From Desulfobacterales bacterium (GTDB taxonomy: Bacteria > Desulfobacterota > Desulfobacteria > Desulfobacterales > Desulfobacteraceae), in assembly GCA_022361095.1 (NCBI GenBank), contig JAKSBO010000829.1, forward strand, positions 1 through 8,915: DNA of 8,915 nucleotides, given 5' to 3'. Position 1 is the stretch's first letter, and each line of letters opens with the position of its first letter. The notes below the pieces were generated by a model. It made no database searches and was not told where the DNA came from. It worked only from the letters and a program-made list of their open reading frames with translations. Below, piece by piece: positions 1 to 7,267 of the stretch. A program made the translations under genes and the position numbers.

Positions 1-566
1 TGGCGATTTCCGGGCAGCCTTTGGCGGAGATGTATGGGATTGCTAATGTCAGGGGAGGGCGTTTACCACTGATTCAAGTGCCGACCACTGCCGGTACCGG
101 CTCGGAGGTAACAGCCGTCGCCATCGTCACTACCGGTGAAACCACCAAGACCGGTGTGGTATCCCCTATTCTCCTCCCCGACCTGGCTATTCTGGATGCC
201 GAACTGACAGTCGGACTGCCGGCTCATATTACAGCCGCCACAGGCATTGATGCCAAAAACAAATTCATTGCGTTTAAACCGGACATCATTCTTATGGACT
301 GCCAGATGCCGAAAATGGACGGGTATCAGGCCTGCCGGGAAATCAGAAAACATGAGGCACCCCTTGGCATCCATACCCCGATCATCGCCATTACAGCCCA
401 TGCCATGGCTGATGACCGGAAAAATTGCCGGGATGCAGGTATGGATGATTTTTTGACTAAACCGTTTATGATGGAAGATCTTTTGGAAATAATAAAAAAA
501 TGGCATCCTCATCCGGGACCGTCCGGCGACGATTCTGCAGATATTTACGACAGTACAGATTCTTAA
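1..566 (+). pseudogene. Chimeric remnant: Fe-alcohol dehydrogenase fragment fused in frame to a truncated receiver domain (5' end outside window)
   Basis: The frame is open from base 3, so the gene starts outside the window; the TTG at 21 is only an internal codon. Up to about base 254 the protein matches the nucleotide-binding part of iron-containing alcohol dehydrogenases (type III ADH): PTTAGTGSEV, then SPILLPDLAILDAEL, then TAATGIDA. The Asp of GIDA is normally the first iron ligand. The following His ligands and the whole helical iron-binding domain are missing. From about base 255 the protein is a receiver domain: phospho-acceptor Asp in LMDCQMPKMDG (codon 297-299), the IAITAHA strand, and the conserved Lys in FLTKPF. 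The receiver lacks its first strand and acidic pair, so it should not be phosphorylated normally. Its style is that of a C-terminal receiver of a hybrid histidine kinase. Neither half can be complete, so decay by deletion or recombination is likely. A real fusion protein or an assembly chimera cannot be excluded. It converges on cheD with a 3-nt gap. Confidence 0.75.
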
Positions 567-569
567 GGT

Positions 570-1193
570 TCACTCAAACAGGGTAATATCTGCCGGCTCC
601 TCCAGCTGTTCCTTAATCCGGTTCCGTTTTCTTTGTTCTGCGTCCAAAATGGCTCTCATGGAGGGCACCCGCTTTAAAAAAACTTCGCCTGTGGCAATAT
701 GGAAAAAGATTTTGCGGGAGTCATGACCGCCAAAGTCACGCCCCAGAATTTTAATTTTTTCCGCCCGAAGAAAATTAACCACAAATTCGGCATTCCTTGA
801 TCCAACGGCATTCTCCTGGGATATGGACTTCAGCATATTCGCCCCGCCAAAGGTCTTGGCAACCATTTTTTTACGATTTCCGCCCAGGCGCATGATAGCG
901 TTAATCAATAATTCCATGGCATTGATGCCATAACGGGCAGAGTCATCATATTTATTCATTTCCGGATTAGACGGCATAAGGATATGGTTCATGCCGCCGA
1001 TTTTCTTTTCTGGATCATACATGCACACAGCGACACATGAGCCCAGCACGGTGTGGATGACAACATCCTGGTTGCTGACAAAATATTCTCCAATACCGAT
1101 GGAGACCTGATTTACCGTCCGCTTAAACGGTCCGGCACTTTTTGAGTAAGGCGTCTGCAATTTTATCCAATGGCAAAATGCTGTTGACAGCAT
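570..1193 (-). CDS. cheD: CheD, chemoreceptor glutamine deamidase
   Basis: CheD converts specific glutamines of methyl-accepting chemotaxis proteins to glutamate in the cytoplasm, creating methylation sites; with CheC it also modulates adaptation. Numbered from the ATG at 1193, the catalytic Cys53 sits in LGSCVAVC and His70 in NHILMP, 17 residues apart as in characterised CheD enzymes, with Thr48 just before. The fold continues to a [17 protein letters not shown] segment, followed by a charged tail of about 30 residues. At 207 aa it is somewhat longer than the usual 155-170. The extra length is the tail plus about 28 N-terminal residues that overlap the end of cheB. No later ATG or GTG exists before the conserved core; a TTG at 1158-1160 is the only common alternative. 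The gene is last in the operon, so translation is probably coupled to cheB. No cheC is nearby. The family is certain; the exact start is not. Confidence 0.93.
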   Translation of the reverse strand: MLSTAFCHWIKLQTPYSKSAGPFKRTVNQVSIGIGEYFVSNQDVVIHTVLGSCVAVCMYDPEKKIGGMNHILMPSNPEMNKYDDSARYGINAMELLINAIMRLGGNRKKMVAKTFGGANMLKSISQENAVGSRNAEFVVNFLRAEKIKILGRDFGGHDSRKIFFHIATGEVFLKRVPSMRAILDAEQRKRNRIKEQLEEPADITLFE

Positions 1194-2199
1194 TCAATTT
1201 TATGGCCTCGTTGGGCATACCGAACACCACACAGGAAGCTTCATCCTGGGCAATGGTGTAGGCCCCGGCCTGTTTCATTTCCAACATCCCCTTGGCACCG
1301 TCATCACCCATCCCGGTCATGATGACACCCAAGGCATTTTTTCCTGCATACCGGGCAGCAGAACGAAAAAGAACATCCACGGAAGGCCTGTGGCGGGATA
1401 CCAGGGGCCCGTCCCGTAACTCAACATGATACCTGCTGTCATGTCTTTGGAGCAACATGTGACGATTGCCCGGAGCGATAAGTACCTGGCCGGGTGAAAC
1501 GGTATCATTATTTTCCGCCTCCTTTACGGACACAAGGCATATTTCATCCATCCGGTCGGCAAATGCCTTGGTAAAATTGGCAGGCATATGCTGGACCACA
1601 ACTAGACCGGGGGCATCCCCGGGCAATTGTTCAATAATAAACCGTAACGCTTCTGTTCCGCCGGTTGACGCACCAACGACAATGACCGTTTCGGTAGTTT
1701 TCTCCATGGCCTTGCCCGACGCGCCGGGCAATATGGCATCCGCCGTCAATTTTGGAGAAACGTCAAAGGGTTTTCCATATTTATGAACCTTGACCTTGGT
1801 CATGGCAGCAGCTCTAACCGCATCACAGATTTTTATTTTCGATTCTTCAAAAAACTTTTTTGTTCCCAGGTTTGGTTTTTCAATCACCTCCACCGCCCCG
1901 TTTTCCAATGCGGACAATGCAGCCTGACTGCCCCGGCAGGCCAGGGCGGAACAGATGATCACAGGAATAGGATGCTGGGCCATGATTCGCTTCAAAAAGC
2001 TGATCCCATCCATACGGGGCATTTCAACATCCAGAATAATAACATCCGGCACTTCATTCCGGATCTTTGAAGCTGCAATGATAGGATCCTGGGCCATACC
2101 CATAACCTCAATTTCCGGATCAGAGGTAAGCACCTCGAACAGCGCATTTCGAACTAGAGCTGAATCATCCACGATCAACACTCTAATTTTTTTCTCCAT
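1123..2199 (-). CDS. cheB: CheB, receptor methylesterase/glutamine deamidase response regulator
   Basis: CheB removes methyl groups from receptor glutamates when its receiver is phosphorylated by CheA, giving adaptation feedback. Residues 1-125 form the receiver, with acidic pair Asp11/Asp12, phospho-acceptor Asp57 in [10 protein letters not shown] and Lys108 in EKP. A linker runs to about 170, then the catalytic domain. Ser178 (GASTGG), His204 (VVQHMP) and Asp300 (GMGDDG) have exactly the spacing of the Salmonella Ser164/His190/Asp286 triad. The length of 358 aa is normal for the family. The ATG at 2199 follows a GAAGG ribosome site at 5 nt. It lies 31 nt after cheR, and its 3' end overlaps cheD by up to 71 nt. 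All key residues are present, so it should be active. Confidence 0.97.
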   Translation of the reverse strand: MEKKIRVLIVDDSALVRNALFEVLTSDPEIEVMGMAQDPIIAASKIRNEVPDVIILDVEMPRMDGISFLKRIMAQHPIPVIICSALACRGSQAALSALENGAVEVIEKPNLGTKKFFEESKIKICDAVRAAAMTKVKVHKYGKPFDVSPKLTADAILPGASGKAMEKTTETVIVVGASTGGTEALRFIIEQLPGDAPGLVVVQHMPANFTKAFADRMDEICLVSVKEAENNDTVSPGQVLIAPGNRHMLLQRHDSRYHVELRDGPLVSRHRPSVDVLFRSAARYAGKNALGVIMTGMGDDGAKGMLEMKQAGAYTIAQDEASCVVFGMPNEAIKLNAVNSILPLDKIADALLKKCRTV

Positions 2200-2230
2200 A
2201 TCAACCTTCAGCTTTTATTGTCTTCAGCGA

Positions 2231-3082
2231 TTACTTATTTTTTTGATAAATCGTTGTTTGAATCGATTTTAAAGGTAATTCAGCATGCTGGAGAACTTCG
2301 GAATGCCCCATGAAAAGAAAGCCACCCGGTTTTAAATGGGTTAACAGCCTATCCAGAATCTGATATTGGGTTTGCTTTTCAAAATAGATCATAACATTCC
2401 TGCAGAATATAATATCCATCCGTTCAATACCGGCATAGCGTTGATTCATTAAATTCAAACGAAGTAACCTGACCTTGGATCGAAGTTCAGGGACAATTCT
2501 GACCATATTTTTACGCCGGTCCTTGCTTCGCAAAAGATATTTTTTTCTCAGTACCATGGGCACCGGCTCAATCTCCTCATGGGCATATACCGCTTTTTGG
2601 GCGGCACTCAACACCTGGGTGGAAATATCCGTGCCAAGAATAGAAAAATCCATATTTTTGTGCTGCCGGGCGTATTCTGACAACACCATGGCCAGGGAAT
2701 AGGGCTCATGCCCCCGGGAGCATGCAGCACTCCATATATTCAATTTTTTTAATTCGCCTGTGGGCACTGAAAAAAGCAGTTCCGGCAACGCCGTTCTTTT
2801 TAGAAAAACAAATTGTTTGGATTCCCTGAAAAAATCTGTTTTATTGGTTGTAATTTGATTTATGAAAAAAGGCAGCTCCTCTTTTTGCCCCTGGGGACTG
2901 AACAGATAGTCACAATACGCTTTATAAGAAGATATATTCAGAACATTTAAGCGCTTCCGCAAACGGGATTCAACCATGCCTCGTTTGGCATCCGGCATTT
3001 TGATACCCAGTTCCGTATGGATATAGCTGCCTAATCGCCTGAAATCCGACATGCCAAGCGAGGGGAGTGATAAATAATTCAT
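2231..3082 (-). CDS. cheR: CheR, chemoreceptor glutamate methyltransferase
   Basis: CheR uses S-adenosylmethionine to methylate receptor glutamates, opposing CheB. The N-terminal helical domain (about 12-75) leads to TTNKTDFFRE at 78-87, the family's conserved substrate and SAM-proximal loop. The SAM-binding motif is WSAACSRGHEPYSLAM at 117-132, Asp152 lies in the GTDIS strand, and FCRNVMIYF (226-234) ends the methyltransferase core. KPGGFLFMGHSE near the C-terminus is also typical. His125 replaces the first Glu of the more common GEEPYS form; Glu126 is kept. The length of 283 aa is usual, and no TPR or coiled-coil extension is present. The start at 3082 has a weak AAGAAG site. The internal Met11 has no ribosome site and would trim little. 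It lies between cheW (34 nt) and cheB (31 nt). Confidence 0.96.
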   Translation of the reverse strand: MNYLSLPSLGMSDFRRLGSYIHTELGIKMPDAKRGMVESRLRKRLNVLNISSYKAYCDYLFSPQGQKEELPFFINQITTNKTDFFRESKQFVFLKRTALPELLFSVPTGELKKLNIWSAACSRGHEPYSLAMVLSEYARQHKNMDFSILGTDISTQVLSAAQKAVYAHEEIEPVPMVLRKKYLLRSKDRRKNMVRIVPELRSKVRLLRLNLMNQRYAGIERMDIIFCRNVMIYFEKQTQYQILDRLLTHLKPGGFLFMGHSEVLQHAELPLKSIQTTIYQKNK

Positions 3083-3116
3083 AATCTAACTTCTTTGGGA
3101 CAGGGACATAAGCGCA

Positions 3117-3662
3117 TTATACCTGATCAACGTGTTCCTCCCGGGCATCAGCACCTTCAGGTGCTTCAGGCATTGGCATATCATCAGCAGTCTGGACAAT
3201 GGCAAGTTCCTCGGCAGAAAAAACTTTAGCCGTTTCAAGAATGATAATAAATTCTTCATCTTTTTTCCCCATACCTTTTATAAATTCAGTCTTAAGCCGG
3301 GTACCAATCCTGGGTGGCGGATCAATCTGTTCGGGTTCAAGGCTTATCACCTCTTGCACCGTATCCACGAGAATGCCGAGGACGGTTTCTTCGTCATCAA
3401 GAGAAATCTCAATAATGACAATACATGCTTCTTTTAGAGAAGTCGCCTCCTTAAGACCGAATTTAAGCCTAAGATCCACAACCGGGACCACCCGTCCCCT
3501 CAAATTAATGACCCCGCACATAAAATCGGGCATCTGGGGCACCTTTGTGATACGGATAATATCAAGCACCTCACGGACGGTTGTGATGTCCATAGCATAA
3601 ATTTCATTGTCTAATTTAAATGTCAGGTACTGACCTGTATGAGATATGCCCTGTACACTCAT
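3117..3662 (-). CDS. cheW: CheW, receptor-kinase coupling protein
   Basis: CheW is the cytoplasmic scaffold that links chemoreceptor tips to CheA. A single CheW domain fills residues 10-150 of 181. It opens with GQYLTFKLDNEIYAMDI, carries VREVL at 29-33 and the hallmark INLRGRVVPVVDLR with NLRG at 53-56, and ends in the FIKGMGK and IIILE strands. The last 27 or so residues are acidic and proline-containing, probably disordered, and not part of the fold. I chose the ATG at 3662 rather than one 15 codons upstream (3707). GAGGGG lies 5 nt before 3662, and the upstream stretch encodes a basic run outside the domain. It follows cheA after 113 nt and precedes cheR by 34 nt. It is the only separate CheW in the window. 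Confidence 0.95.
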   Translation of the reverse strand: MSVQGISHTGQYLTFKLDNEIYAMDITTVREVLDIIRITKVPQMPDFMCGVINLRGRVVPVVDLRLKFGLKEATSLKEACIVIIEISLDDEETVLGILVDTVQEVISLEPEQIDPPPRIGTRLKTEFIKGMGKKDEEFIIILETAKVFSAEELAIVQTADDMPMPEAPEGADAREEHVDQV

Positions 3663-3667
3663 TGATT

Positions 3668-3673
3668 CCCCTC
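3668..3673 (-). promoter_or_regulatory. Ribosome binding site that sets the cheW start
   Basis: GAGGGG on the minus strand lies 5 nt upstream of the ATG at 3662. This supports the shorter CheW over an in-frame ATG 45 nt upstream. Confidence 0.6.
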
Positions 3674-3775
3674 TCTTTTTTCTTGCCCTTGCTCGACTCC
3701 ATTTCATCTTTTATGTCAATTTAGAGCATGCCGTATGACCACGATGAAGAGCAAGACGCAATATCAATGCATTTG

Positions 3776-5872
3776 TCATGCAGTTTCCAAAAGCACATTG
3801 GTGTCTAAAATCAAAGCAACGGTACCATCGCCTAAAATGGTTGCCCCGGATACATTCTTGATGTTTTTGAAGGCCGGCCCCAAAGGTTTTATCACTGTCT
3901 GATGGCCCCCAATCACATGATCCACAACAAAACCGATACGACTGTTATTCACATCAGTGATAACGACATGCTCTGTTTCCGGACGACGCTCTGCCATGTG
4001 AAAATGGTCTCGAAGCCGGATGTAAGGCACGATATCCCCCCGGACATTGAGAATGTTCCTGCCGTTGATCTTCTCGATTTCTTTACTTCTAATCTCAACA
4101 CACTCTTCAACAGACATCAAAGGCAACACAAAAAAACTCGTATCAATGCGCACAAGCAGGCCATTGATAATGGCAAGGGTTAAAGGAAGAATAAGCGTGA
4201 TCTTGGTCCCTTCACCATAAACACTGTCTATGTCAATGCGTCCCCTTAGAAATTTAATGGCTCCTTTTACCACATCCATACCAACACCCCGGCCGGAAAC
4301 ATTTGTCACTTCATCGGCGGTGGAAAACCCGGGGGCAAATATCAGAGAAAAAATCTGTTTGTCGGATAACTCCTCACTTTCCTTAATGACGCCCCTTTCC
4401 ACCGCTTTTTGACGAATGGCCCGGGCATCAAGTCCTGCCCCGTCATCCTGGATCGTTATCACCACATTGGTTCCCTTATGGCTTGCGGACAAAACGATGG
4501 TCCCCCTGGGGGGTTTTCCCTTTTGCATTCTGACCTCAAGGGGTTCCACACCATGATCAAGACCGTTACGGATCAGATGCACCAAAGGCTCATCAAGGCG
4601 TTCCAGAACGGTTTTATCAAGTTCGGTTTCCGCACCTTTGGTCACCAGTTCAACATCCTTGTTGAGCTGGGAGGACAAATCCCTCACTAAACGCCTGAAT
4701 TTATTGAATATGGTACCGATGGGCATCATCCTGATATTAAGCACACTGTCCCGGAGCTCACCGGTCAAGCGCTCAATGTCCTCCACGGACTCACCTAATT
4801 CGGCGTCGTCCCTGCTAGACGCCACCTGGGTCAACCGGGCCTGACTGATAACCAGTTCGCCCACCAGATTGATCAACTTGTCCAGTCTGTCTGACGGCAC
4901 ACGCACGGTTGATGCGGCAGAGGATTTATGCATTTTGGTGACAACCGTTTGCTCTGTTAACGCAGACCTAAGCTTTTCTTTTGTAAGGGCACCGGATTCG
5001 ACCAGCCGTTCACCAATTTTTTTATGGGTGTCAAATTCATCATCCAGGGTTTTTCTGTCAATATCACCCCGCTCGACAAGAATATCACCCAGGCGCGGTG
5101 CAGACACCTCCTGGGGTGCAATAACTTTCTCTTCGACTGTTTCAATGACGATTTCGCTACTATCCTCCACAAATATGAATACATCCCTGACGGTATTGAC
5201 GCTTTTAGTGGTCGTCAAAATAATATCCCAGGAAAAATAGCATGACTCCGGTGAAAGATTTTCCAGATCCGGGATTTTTTCCGTCTGGGCCACAATGCTG
5301 CACGCCCCCATATCTGCAAGATCATAGAGCAGTACAGCCGGATCCATACCGGTGGACAATATATCAGAATCAGGTAGAAACCGTATACGATAAACCACCT
5401 CATTTCTCAACTCACCTGCAGCCGGCACCGAGATCTCCTCCGGTACCTCTTTTGAATTTTCCTGGGCCGAAGAGTCAACGTCGCCGGAAGAAAGCAGCCT
5501 CGTAAGATCAGCAATGATCATCTCTCCTTCCTGGGTATCCACAGGCGGCCCATCGCCATTGGCTTCGGCAAGCATAGCCGTGATGCGGTCCCGCGAGGCC
5601 AGAATCAGATCGATCAGCGTCTTGGTGACAGGAATAGTTCCATTTCGAACATTATCCAATACGGTTTCAACGTGATGGGCAAATTCGGAGACGGCATCGA
5701 ACCCGAACATGGCCCCGGAGCCCTTGATGGTATGCATGGCGCGAAAGAGCCTGTTCACCGGTTCCTGATCCCCGGGATTTTCTTCAATATCCAGAACCGC
5801 ATCTTCAATACCTGAAAGCAGATCTTCCGCTTCCAGGCAAAACGCTTCAATGAATCTGCCGGCTTCATCCAT
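3776..5872 (-). CDS. cheA: CheA, chemotaxis histidine kinase with extra middle domain and tandem short repeats
   Basis: CheA autophosphorylates under receptor/CheW control and passes phosphate to CheY and CheB. Domains in order over 698 aa: HPt (1-105) with phospho-His47 in RAMHTIKGSG; a region (about 150-250) with VVYRIRFLP and CYFSWDIILTT, in the place of the P2 response-regulator docking domain; and two short helical repeats at 260-308 (RLGDILVERG and KIGERLVESG units, ending in SALTEQ). Then come the dimerisation helices (about 323-385) and the ATPase domain with His432/Asn436/His440 (HLIRNGLDHG), DDGAG at 476-480, FAPGFST at 512-518 and GRGVGMDVV at 527-535. A CheW-like regulatory domain fills the last 130 residues. 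All catalytic boxes are intact. The repeats resemble the N-terminal helical repeats of type II secretion/pilus ATPases (MshEN-like); that similarity is from memory. AAGGAT lies about 8 nt upstream of the ATG. cheY is 55 nt upstream. Confidence 0.97.
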   Translation of the reverse strand: MDEAGRFIEAFCLEAEDLLSGIEDAVLDIEENPGDQEPVNRLFRAMHTIKGSGAMFGFDAVSEFAHHVETVLDNVRNGTIPVTKTLIDLILASRDRITAMLAEANGDGPPVDTQEGEMIIADLTRLLSSGDVDSSAQENSKEVPEEISVPAAGELRNEVVYRIRFLPDSDILSTGMDPAVLLYDLADMGACSIVAQTEKIPDLENLSPESCYFSWDIILTTTKSVNTVRDVFIFVEDSSEIVIETVEEKVIAPQEVSAPRLGDILVERGDIDRKTLDDEFDTHKKIGERLVESGALTKEKLRSALTEQTVVTKMHKSSAASTVRVPSDRLDKLINLVGELVISQARLTQVASSRDDAELGESVEDIERLTGELRDSVLNIRMMPIGTIFNKFRRLVRDLSSQLNKDVELVTKGAETELDKTVLERLDEPLVHLIRNGLDHGVEPLEVRMQKGKPPRGTIVLSASHKGTNVVITIQDDGAGLDARAIRQKAVERGVIKESEELSDKQIFSLIFAPGFSTADEVTNVSGRGVGMDVVKGAIKFLRGRIDIDSVYGEGTKITLILPLTLAIINGLLVRIDTSFFVLPLMSVEECVEIRSKEIEKINGRNILNVRGDIVPYIRLRDHFHMAERRPETEHVVITDVNNSRIGFVVDHVIGGHQTVIKPLGPAFKNIKNVSGATILGDGTVALILDTNVLLETA

Positions 5873-5927
5873 AGGACAATATCCTTATGACATACATATT
5901 TTGGAACGTTTTATTCCGATCGTGGGC

Positions 5928-6293
5928 CTAACGAAGAACTTTTTTTACTATGGCAAGCAACTGTTCAGGTTTAAAGGGCTTGACAATCCATCCGGTGGCC
6001 CCGGCAGCCTTGCCTTTTTGTTTCATCTCCGTCTCTGATTCGGTTGTCAGCATGATAATGGGAACAAACCTAAATTTGGGTATGGACCTTACCCATTCAA
6101 TCAACTCCAACCCATTCTTGTTGGGCATATTTAAATCGGTCAACATCATATCAATGTCTATGCCGGCAAGTTTATCGACTGCATCCTGCCCATCCACAGC
6201 TTCAAGGACCTCATAACCCACCTGATTTAAGGTGAAACTGACCATCTGCCTTATACTGGTCGAATCATCCACCGTCATAATGACCTTTGTCAT
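5928..6293 (-). CDS. cheY: CheY-type single-domain response regulator
   Basis: This is a stand-alone receiver of 121 aa with no output domain, so it should act as the diffusible messenger from CheA to the flagellar motor or another target. The acidic pair is Asp9/Asp10, the phospho-acceptor is Asp53 in LTDLNMPNKNG, the switch Thr is Thr83 in MLTTES, and the conserved Lys is Lys105 in VKPF. Trp102 (GWIVKPF) occupies the place of the aromatic switch residue Tyr106 of E. coli CheY. This substitution is common among CheY proteins encoded inside delta-proteobacterial che clusters (recollection). Its GGAGG ribosome site lies within the last codons of the STAS gene and the two genes are 3 nt apart, so expression is probably coupled. 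Confidence 0.95.
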   Translation of the reverse strand: MTKVIMTVDDSTSIRQMVSFTLNQVGYEVLEAVDGQDAVDKLAGIDIDMMLTDLNMPNKNGLELIEWVRSIPKFRFVPIIMLTTESETEMKQKGKAAGATGWIVKPFKPEQLLAIVKKVLR

Positions 6294-6296
6294 GCC

Positions 6297-6611
6297 TTAA
6301 GCCTCCTTAGAGATACGGGGAAAATTTTTTGCTTCAAGTCCCAAAGCGATTATCGCATCCAAAATCGACTGAGAGTCACCTGTAATATTAAATGTTTTAT
6401 TTAAATTTTCAGCCGTTTTCCCGGCGGATAACAGAAGCTGAAGCCCCAATGTATCACACTCGGTTACGCCGTTAACATCCAAAATAATCCCTTGATACTT
6501 TGTAAATCCCGTCAACAAACTCTCTTTCAGATCTTTGACTTCATACGCAGACAGAGCGCCCTCAATCTTCATCACCAGGTTGCCGTCCTTATCTTGACTC
6601 TTGGAAACCAT
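6297..6611 (-). CDS. STAS-domain protein (anti-sigma factor antagonist-like), first gene of the che operon
   Basis: This 104-aa protein has the pattern of a single STAS domain, the fold of anti-anti-sigma factors such as SpoIIAA. LVMKIEGALSAYEVKDL forms the first strand and helix, GIILDVNGVTECDTLGLQLLL the central strand and helix, and FNITG the next strand. In SpoIIAA-like proteins a Ser or Thr after the Asp is phosphorylated by a partner kinase; here it is Thr54 after Asp53 (DTLG). No anti-sigma kinase or sigma factor gene is next to it. It heads the che operon 3 nt before cheY, so a role in chemosensory signalling is likely but its partner is unknown. AAGGAG lies 6 nt before the ATG at 6611, and a strong promoter lies about 36 nt further up. 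Confidence 0.88.
   Translation of the reverse strand: MVSKSQDKDGNLVMKIEGALSAYEVKDLKESLLTGFTKYQGIILDVNGVTECDTLGLQLLLSAGKTAENLNKTFNITGDSQSILDAIIALGLEAKNFPRISKEA
6302..6306 (-). promoter_or_regulatory. cheY ribosome binding site inside the STAS gene end
   Basis: GGAGG on the minus strand overlaps the last Glu/Ala codons of the STAS gene and lies 8 nt before the cheY ATG. The arrangement points to translational coupling of the two proteins. Confidence 0.65.
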
Positions 6612-6646
6612 GTGTGCTCCTTATCTGATTCGCGGCTGTTTTTAAT

Positions 6647-6675
6647 AATATACGTCAATCAAAATTTAGTGTCAA
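6647..6675 (-). promoter_or_regulatory. Sigma-70-type promoter of the che operon
   Basis: On the minus strand TTGACA (6670-6675) is followed after exactly 17 nt by TATATT (6647-6652). That is six of six and five of six matches to the sigma-70 consensus. Transcription would start near 6640, leaving a leader of about 29 nt before the STAS ATG. An A-rich run about 30-40 nt further upstream (complement of the T-run at 6706-6715) could act as an UP-like element. No sigma-28 or sigma-54 promoter was found here. Confidence 0.72.
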
Positions 6676-6908
6676 AAAAGTTCTATATTATCATCCGGAT
6701 CGCGTCTTTTTTTTTCGTCTCGGTCCAAAGCGAAAATTTTATGATCAATTGTCATGCAGGATAAATGACCGATAAACGGCAAATATTGTCTTTTCCAATT
6801 TCGCATCCGACACGTTATATTTCGCCCCAAATCCCTTCAAACAGACGATGGGAACCCTAATACATTTTCTTTGCACCCGGATATTCAAGCTGAGATATGA
6901 ATTGTATA

Positions 6909-6939
6909 AAATTATATACCATATTTCATGATATAATTT
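6909..6939. repeat. AT-only inverted repeat
   Basis: AAATTATAT (6909-6917) and ATATAATTT (6931-6939) are perfect 9-bp inverted copies separated by 13 nt. It could be a protein-binding site or chance in AT-rich DNA; no T-run or GC stem suggests a terminator. Confidence 0.35.
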
Positions 6940-6969
6940 CCATTAGAATCCCAAGTGCTTGATTGTATG

Positions 6970-6999
6970 TTGACAATAGAAGCTTCATACAGATATACT
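6970..6999 (+). promoter_or_regulatory. Candidate sigma-70 promoter toward the chemoreceptor gene
   Basis: TTGACA (6970-6975), an 18-nt spacer and TATACT (6994-6999) give a good sigma-70 match. Transcription would begin near 7006, leaving a leader of roughly 270 nt before the receptor ATG at 7280. That length is unusual, so a closer promoter may exist, although none matching sigma-70, sigma-28 or sigma-54 was visible. Confidence 0.45.
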
Positions 7000-7041
7000 T
7001 TTAACATTTAACCGTATCACTTTGTTCCTAAGAAAGTCTGA

Positions 7042-7080
7042 TTAACCCACACGAATCTTTCAAGTTTTGTTGTGGGTTGA
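7042..7080 (+). repeat. Stem-loop in the possible chemoreceptor leader
   Basis: AACCCACA (7044-7051) and TGTGGGTT (7071-7078) pair perfectly with a 19-nt loop, and one G-U and one T-A pair can extend the stem to 10. No T-run follows on the plus strand, so it is not a typical terminator. It would lie about 40 nt into the leader if the promoter at 6970-6999 is real. Confidence 0.4.
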
Positions 7081-7267
7081 GCCTGAGCGTTGACAGTCCG
7101 GGTCAGCCCATGGCCGATATTAAAGATAATGACGCGTTCAGGACAGGCAGTTACGAAAATAATGTATGCGTACGAAAACCAAGATATTTAATGGGTGAAA
7201 TTAAACTCACATTTTTTTAAAAATCGCTTCACACCGTATATTTAATACCAGCGCTATATCTGTAACC

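Noticed and set aside
480..500. Possible terminator for the che operon (T-run on the minus strand past cheD)
   Set aside because: The GC-rich bases before the T-run do not form a convincing stem directly next to it.
63..512. Minus-strand frame of 149 codons opposite the ADH/receiver chimera
   Set aside because: The plus strand shows two recognisable families over the same bases; the minus translation shows none.
21..566. TTG at 21 as a true start of the left-edge gene
   Set aside because: The frame is open to the window edge, and the residues before it (ISGQP) already fit the ADH alignment, so the gene begins upstream.
3663..3775. Internal promoter or small gene in the 113-nt cheA-cheW gap
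   Set aside because: A TTGACA occurs on the minus strand but no suitable -10 box lies at proper spacing, and no credible reading frame is present.
6768..6775. Sigma-28-like -10 element (ACCGATAA) on the plus strand
   Set aside because: The matching -35 box is absent at the required distance, and the site is about 500 nt from the receptor start.
7113..7120. Second sigma-28-like -10 element (GCCGATAT)
   Set aside because: The expected TAAAG-type -35 box is not present 11 nt upstream.
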